Shown: piece after piece, positions 58,560-64,000 of the stretch
How positions within the stretch are numbered: the first letter of the stretch is position 1
How the letters are laid out: each line of letters opens with the position of its first letter
Assembly (NCBI GenBank): GCA_932294295.1
Contig: OW028582.1
Location: 37,373,204-37,437,203 of the forward strand
Direction: 5' to 3'
DNA length: 64,000 nucleotides
Source of the DNA: Alitta virens
Taxonomy: Eukaryota; Annelida; Polychaeta; Phyllodocida; Nereididae
Made by a program: the position numbers and the translations under genes
Notes under the pieces: generated by a model
Seen by the model: only the letters and a program-made list of their open reading frames with translations
What the model was told of the DNA's origin: nothing
The model's database searches: none

Positions 58560-60575
58560 TAGTAGGAGTAAAATTTTATTTGAAGTTGTTTTAAATCACG
58601 GTGTCACATTCAATGTACAATACAAAATATATGACCCAAGCCGAAACTTCTGTACAACCTATTAGGAATAATAATACACAATTTGGAAAGTATAAGTATA
58701 GAACTAATCTATAAAACAAATCTATTCTACAATATAGTATATATAATCATAATGATAGCACACACATGAAGCACTTCATCGTACGATTCAGCACCTTAGA
58801 GGAAAATAAAAATTGCACAAGTGATTCTTAAATATTGCTATGCTTAAATTTTGACAAGATCATAATACATAAAGATTTTTTTTTGCCATATGTCATTGCT
58901 TCAAATGGGGGATATGAAAGTGTCATTTGTCCTCAGATTGTAAAGATCTTCCCTATCTGAAAAAAGTTCCTGTAGGTAAGTGGGGGCCGTTTTACTTTTG
59001 TACATTTGTATAGCCACTGATTTTATGCATCTTTGGGTGATTGTTAATTTCTTAACTTCTCGACATAGTTCTTGGTACGGCATTATATTTTGATTTTCAA
59101 TGAATCGTAGCACTCTTTTGTTAATCTTTTTGAGTTAATCCATGTTTAATTTGCCAGTGAACATTCAGACTAGAGGACAACAGTTAAAGTTGCTACCTAT
59201 ATAATTATTATATAAAGTTTTTTTACATTGTTTATCCAAATAGTGTTTTATTCTTTTTAAGGCATTGATTTGCTTACTTGTCTGATTACAGATATCTATG
59301 TGAATCTTGAAGTTTAGTTTGCTATCGATCTCTATGCCTAAAACATTTATGGATGAGGATGACTTAATACATTTATCATTTATTCTGAAGGTTTGGTTGT
59401 TGGTTGTGTCCTGTTTGCTTAGAAACATAAGTTGAAATTTCTCTGCATTGGCTTTCATGTAGTTTGCTTGAAACCATTCCATGGCAATTACACAATCATC
59501 TTCAAGGGTTTGCGTGACTTCACTTAAATTATAGCTCATATTAGAAAATGTATTGTCATCAGCATAGTTATAGATATTTGATCCTATATTCAAGTACAAG
59601 AAATTGTTTATAAAGATGTTGAATAACAAGGGGTCGAGTATAGACCCTTATGGAACACCCTTAATGTTTGTTACCCACTTTGAGAAAGTATCACCTATTT
59701 TTCTATTAGGTAAGACTTGATCATTTCACAAGCATTCATGCTGAAGCCATATGCATGAAGTTTGGTAATTAATTGGCCATGAGACATACAGTCAAATGCT
59801 TTTGATAGATTTATCCCTATTGTTTGGCCTGTCCTCTGTCATTCTTACTAATAAGTCTTGACAACCATAACCCTTTCTAAATTCAGATAAGTATTTGTGT
59901 AGTAATGGTTGAACGTATTCATATGTCTGGTGATACATTATTTTTTCTATTACCTTTGACAGAGCTATGAGTAAATTTACTGATCTATAGTTATCTTTAT
60001 ATTGTCCTTCTTTTGTATAGGGGTGCTATGTTAGCCTTTTTCATGTTATCCGAAAACTTTTGTTGTTCAATAAATTTGTTAGCTATTGAAGTTACTGGTT
60101 TGATAATATTCTCACTAGTCTGTTTAATGTTTTTTTTTTGGGATTTCATCAAAACATCCTGCTTTCTTCGCACATAAGGATTTTATGGCTTTGCGGACTT
60201 CATGTTCCGTGATGTGTCGGAAGTTAAAATTTCGTCTATTATGATTTATATTTTCCAGAATTGTTTTTACACTGGAATGATTAGCATAGTCAGCGATTAT
60301 TTGTTCAGTGTTTCTAGTGTTATCCTCTATACCTCCAATTTCTGATCCTATTTCCCTGAAGAATGTGTTAAAAATATTACAAACCTCAATACAATTTGTT
60401 ATAATCTGATTACCTTCCCTGAGGGGTATGTTGTCAGATTTAGTCCTGGTTTTTGAGAAGATGGGTTTAATTGTTTTCCAGAAAATCCTTGTTTTTTGTA
60501 CCCATTTGACATTTCTCTTCAAAATATTTCTTTTCCTCTTTTTTTGTATTGGGCAAGATTGGTTATATTTAAATA
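58560..60575 (-). mobile_element. 5'-truncated, decayed LINE (non-LTR retrotransposon)
   Basis: Minus-strand order: FWKTIKPIF...EVCNIFNTFF and KAIKSLCAKKAG (RT N-terminal extension), DNYRSVNLL-type block, LSKAFDCMSHGQL, GVP.GSILDPLLFNIFIN (the Gln codon is now TAA), YADDNT (catalytic), FQANYMKANAEKFQ, NVLGIEIDSKL, then YQELCREVKKLTI and APTYLQELF near the end. Frameshifts and stops inactivate it. Arm A is continuous at the corresponding site, so the LINE entered a GATA tract about 160 bp upstream of the gene B start codon after duplication. Jockey/CR1-like by motif style. Confidence 0.85.
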
Positions 60576-60737
60576 TAGACAGATAGATAGATAGATAGAT
60601 AGATAGAGTACAGCCCTCTTTTAGGCAAGTTCTTGTTGCTGACGAGGGTTGGTTGATGAGATGAGATAGAGGGAGTGAGTCCACATCATGTTGTACATAG
60701 CTACAACCAAAGATTTGTCTTTGTTCATGAATCAGAA

Positions 60738-63700
60738 ATGGAGATGAACATGGATGATCTGGAAACCTCACAGGACTTGAACAAGAGAGAACAGACAATT
60801 CTGGATTTGTTGAGTGATGACTTGCAGGAAATTCCATGGGAAGACCCACTGGAGCTCCTTGATATGCTTGGGAAGTCTCCTCAGTTCCTAGAATCAATGC
60901 ATTGTGAAGTACTAAAGGTGTGGATTTTATTGCTTTATCAATAAATGTAGCTTATAAATGCTCTCAATGGACTAAAAAAAATTAGAAATAGTTTCTTTTT
61001 TTGCTCAATGTAAACTGTCCTAAGGCTAACCGAACTCAAAATCAATTATTTTGATTCTTTTATTGTTTATAAATCATTACAGAAAATGGCTGAAAACTAC
61101 AAGTCATTTCCAAATGGAGAAAATGTCAGTCTGCTGCAGTTGTTACTTGATCAGAGTGACAATGATGATAAAGATCAAGCAAAATTCATTTGGCTTACAC
61201 AGGTGAAACCAAAAAATAAACAGTTTGGAAGGTACACTACACATTTCTTGCAAGTAATTAACTGGAGCAGTTGTGATAGTTTCGATCTTGACGCCAGCAA
61301 ATGTGGCGCAGTTTTATATCAATGGTAAACAATTTACAGTTTAATTGCTACCCTGTACGTAAATTTTTCATATAATGATCAATTTTGATGACACGAAGGA
61401 CGCAAGGTAAGTAGCAAAGCCATCATACTGAATTCCTTGACCAAGATAGTTTTGGTTTATTTGCGTAAACTGAAAACCAAAATATATCAGAAAATCCTAC
61501 AGCAGCCGAGGGGTGGGGGCCTAGCTCTGTGGTAGCGCTGCTAGGCTTCCAACCACTAGTCCCGGGTTCAATTTTCGCTTGAGCCGAAGTTGGATGACTG
61601 TTTCATCTTCATCCATCATCTCATTCCTGCGATCCCTCCCTTTCCTAATTAGCCCAACAGGTGCAGGAATATAAGTTGGAAAGCCCTAATTCATCCACCC
61701 TCCAGCTATCTTGGTGGCAATCTTGAATATTTATCAGATTAAATTATACCCAACTTGGATCTAAGACTAGTTTTAACTTCTAATTTATATTTATAAATTT
61801 TCCTTTTGTTCCAGGACAAAGTGCTTTAGATTTCTCATTGAAAAGACCAAATATGCATCACTCGTGAGGAAGAAAAGCAGTCTTATGTGGACAGAACAGT
61901 TGATAAATGTCTTGATACTCTTGCTCAAAAAAGGTTGTGATATAACTTGGTCATCAGCTGAACTTCGCTGTGATGCAGATGAAGAATTATTAGATTCAGA
62001 TTCAGACGATGTTCCTATGGAAAACATAACCAGTCAGTCTGCATTGTACATATTCTTCAGGAGCATAGTCCACGTTTTCAACTATGATAAACATCTCATT
62101 GGCAATATCTGGGAGTTGGTTGATTTGTGCCTGATTGAGGGTAATTTACATCATGTAGAGCCTCAGGGAAACATAATACATACCCTGATGAACAGCCAGT
62201 GGAAACACCTCGTTACCAAAATTGTTAAAGCCAATCCTGGTCTTTTGGATGACACAAATGACAAAGGGAGAAATCCTTTGCAGAGTATCTTAAAGCGATT
62301 AAAGACTCATAAAGATATGTTGAGACTTCTTGATGATGTTGTACCCTTATTGAAATCACAATCTAACATAAACAACCAGGATTTCAGTGGATCAACAGCC
62401 TTACACTACCTAGCCAAATTATTCCCAATTTATTCGACTAAAGAAATCTCGTTCAGCAGGGAATTCAAGCAAGACAAACATAACATCAAGGAGTGCTATC
62501 ACCAGGGCAAGACTATATTCTTAAAACTTATGAATCTCCTGAAGTCATCTGAAAACATTCATATGCAAGACAGGGATGGAAAAAATGTACTTCACATACT
62601 TACAGACTTAGGAGTTGATCTTCTGGAATTTGTACATGATATCGCAACAGCAAAAAATGTCTGCATTAGGGATATGGACTCTACGACACCGCATGATTAT
62701 ATAGTACAAGGAATACTGGCCACCAATTACATCCATCCTGAAGCGAATGAGATGTGCCATGCAATTGAATCACTATTCCTGGATTTAGGTATATATTATC
62801 CACCTCGGCAGTTAATTCCTGGACCATAAGTACATGTTGGCAATCCATTGAACAGATGCTAGAGTCAATCTTAAGACAAGGTACAGCTGTCAACCTGTTG
62901 TAGTAATAAAAGGGCTTGGTGATTAGCAAACCAGACAATGCCAAAATGCATTCTATGCTTTATGGTGTCAATTGCCCTAACTGAAATTTAAACAACATAC
63001 TATTCTGCAGCCTTGTACCTAAAAGTAGCAATGAGGATACAGTAATATTTTACTAAACAATATTGATCGAAAATATTCTGTTAAGTTGATTTAGAAATGT
63101 TTGTTCTTTCATGCAGGTGCATGCAGATCCTGAAAGAAATATCTGATATGAACTGCTCATTAGAGAGACTAGAAAGATTGGTCACATTCATGCAAAGCAC
63201 TGAAGACTGGAAAGCATCTGGCAACATGGACCTGTCCAGGAATACCCTAATGAATCTGAACAACATTTCCAATCCCAAGGTATACACCATCATTATGGAG
63301 ATTATGAGGTTGATGGCAATAAACAAATCAACCGGTGATTTTATTTTGAACTCGATGGTGAGTTACTTGAACCGGTTATACATTCGATCACCAACTTCAA
63401 TCTTTATCGAAATCATTGCCCTCTGTGCAGAGAATGGTGCGAAGATGACAGAACTGGCAAGGATATTGAGATGGGCTGATCCTGTTACAGCGAAGGAAGA
63501 AAACATCGCATCTTACCTGAAGTTGCTTGTGTTGATGCAGAAGAGCAAGACCTTCGTGTTTGACATGCATTTTCTGGCCGACTGCTATAAAATTTCGAAA
63601 GACATATTACATCTTGGACAAGAACTTGTGCAAGGGATGCATGGCATACTAGAGAACTGTTTGAAGTCTGGAAAGCTGATAGATTGTTTTCTATACATTT

Positions 63701-64000
63701 CATCTGGTCAAACAAAACTTGTATTACTAGATGAGATGTTAGAAAACTCAGTACCCAAACACTGGCTAAATCGGTCTGCTTTACATTTTGCAGTGATCTT
63801 CTCTGATGACGACAGTGTTCTTCAGTGCTTCTCACAGCGAGCCATTGCAAAATACTTGAACACGAAAGATCTTCATGGATGCACTGCCTTACATGTGGCT
63901 TACTTGCATCAGAATATATCAGCTGTTCAATTCCTAATATTCAATGGAGCGAAAGTGGATGTTTTCGACAATTTTGGAGTGACACCGTGTGAAGAAATGG
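60738..64000 (+). pseudogene. second ankyrin cGAS-like gene, partial, two splice sites lost
   Basis: Inverted paralogue of the gene at 38048-44248. Exon equivalents: 60738-60917 (ATG 60738), 61083-61202 (12-nt in-frame deletion), 61372-61406 (micro-exon), 61815-62825 (in-frame deletions of about 14 and 7 codons) and 63117 to the window end (6-nt in-frame deletion), all open. The micro-exon acceptor CAG is now CAT, and the donor after 62825 is ATAAGT instead of GTAAGT, so reading continues into TAA at 62827-62829. A transcript would give at best an ankyrin-only product. The nucleotidyltransferase region lies beyond the window. All differences in exon length are multiples of three, which suggests selection before recent splice loss. 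A LINE sits just upstream. Confidence 0.8.
61509..61700 (+). mobile_element. tRNA-derived SINE (copy 4), intact
   Basis: Plus strand GGCCTAGCTCTGTGGTAGCG (box A), CCCGGGTTCAATTTTC (box B), body and AAAGCCCTAATTC tail. It occupies the same intron position as the split SINE of arm A (41888-43437). Confidence 0.85.

Larger units (their letters stand above)
57750..64000. repeat. arm B of the large inverted duplication
   Basis: Inverted counterpart of 45340 towards 38000: promoter region at 57750-58555, then a LINE insertion, then the gene B exons from 60738. It continues beyond the window. Confidence 0.85.

Noticed and set aside
1..64000. CRISPR array, bacterial operon or prophage
   Set aside because: Introns, SINEs, LINEs and animal-type genes show eukaryotic nuclear DNA. 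The tandem repeats lack unique regular spacers.

Overview
The window is animal nuclear DNA: AT-rich, with GT-AG introns, short dispersed exons, many microsatellites and minisatellites, tRNA-derived SINEs, several decayed LINE fragments and many small inverted-repeat elements. The gene content (CTU2, a Ly6/uPAR-like protein, a cGAS/Mab21-fold protein with ankyrin repeats) fits a bilaterian, probably a marine invertebrate. I cannot name the species.

Layout. 0-7 kb: the 5' part of CTU2 (tRNA thiolation) on the minus strand, plus a perfect 46-bp palindromic element and a PIF/Harbinger-like MITE. 8.5-18.9 kb: a tentative three-exon minus-strand gene. Its first intron contains a 5.6-kb element with inverted repeats of about 0.95 kb, whose only gene encodes a FEN1/XPG-like nuclease with a C-terminal Cys cluster, broken by one in-frame TGA. 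20-27 kb: a 49-bp minisatellite and a duplicated block, one copy of which is split by a 4.8-kb TIR element with a 4-bp target duplication. 27.8-30.3 kb: a plus-strand Ly6/three-finger gene with an unidentified antisense ORF in its second intron, convergent with a small two-exon minus-strand gene. 31.7-37.6 kb: repeats, a CAGCTG-rich array and a LINE fragment.

38.0-64.0 kb is the most notable part. A six-exon minus-strand gene (1172 codons by my splicing, open throughout) encodes an ankyrin-repeat protein with a C-terminal nucleotidyltransferase domain. That domain has the cGAS/cGLR signature G-S, E-x-D and a third Asp at the expected spacing, followed by a Mab21-type helical domain. A second copy lies in inverted orientation at 60.7-64.0 kb, running off the window, and has lost two splice sites. 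The two arms (about 45.34 to 38 kb and 57.75 to over 64 kb) are separated by a 12.4-kb spacer. The spacer holds a small acidic coiled-coil gene, a decayed duplicate of its last exon, an iterated 47-bp minisatellite and an hAT-type MITE.

The duplicated arms and the duplicated exon region act as natural empty/filled-site controls. They show that a SINE predates the large duplication, while a GGCCA-repeat element, a LINE and a TTAA-flanked MITE inserted into single copies or were removed from the other copy. The genes do not form one pathway. The shared theme is an innate-immunity-type sensor gene duplicating in a transposon-rich region. All gene models come from reading splice sites, phases and motifs by eye; no searches were run.
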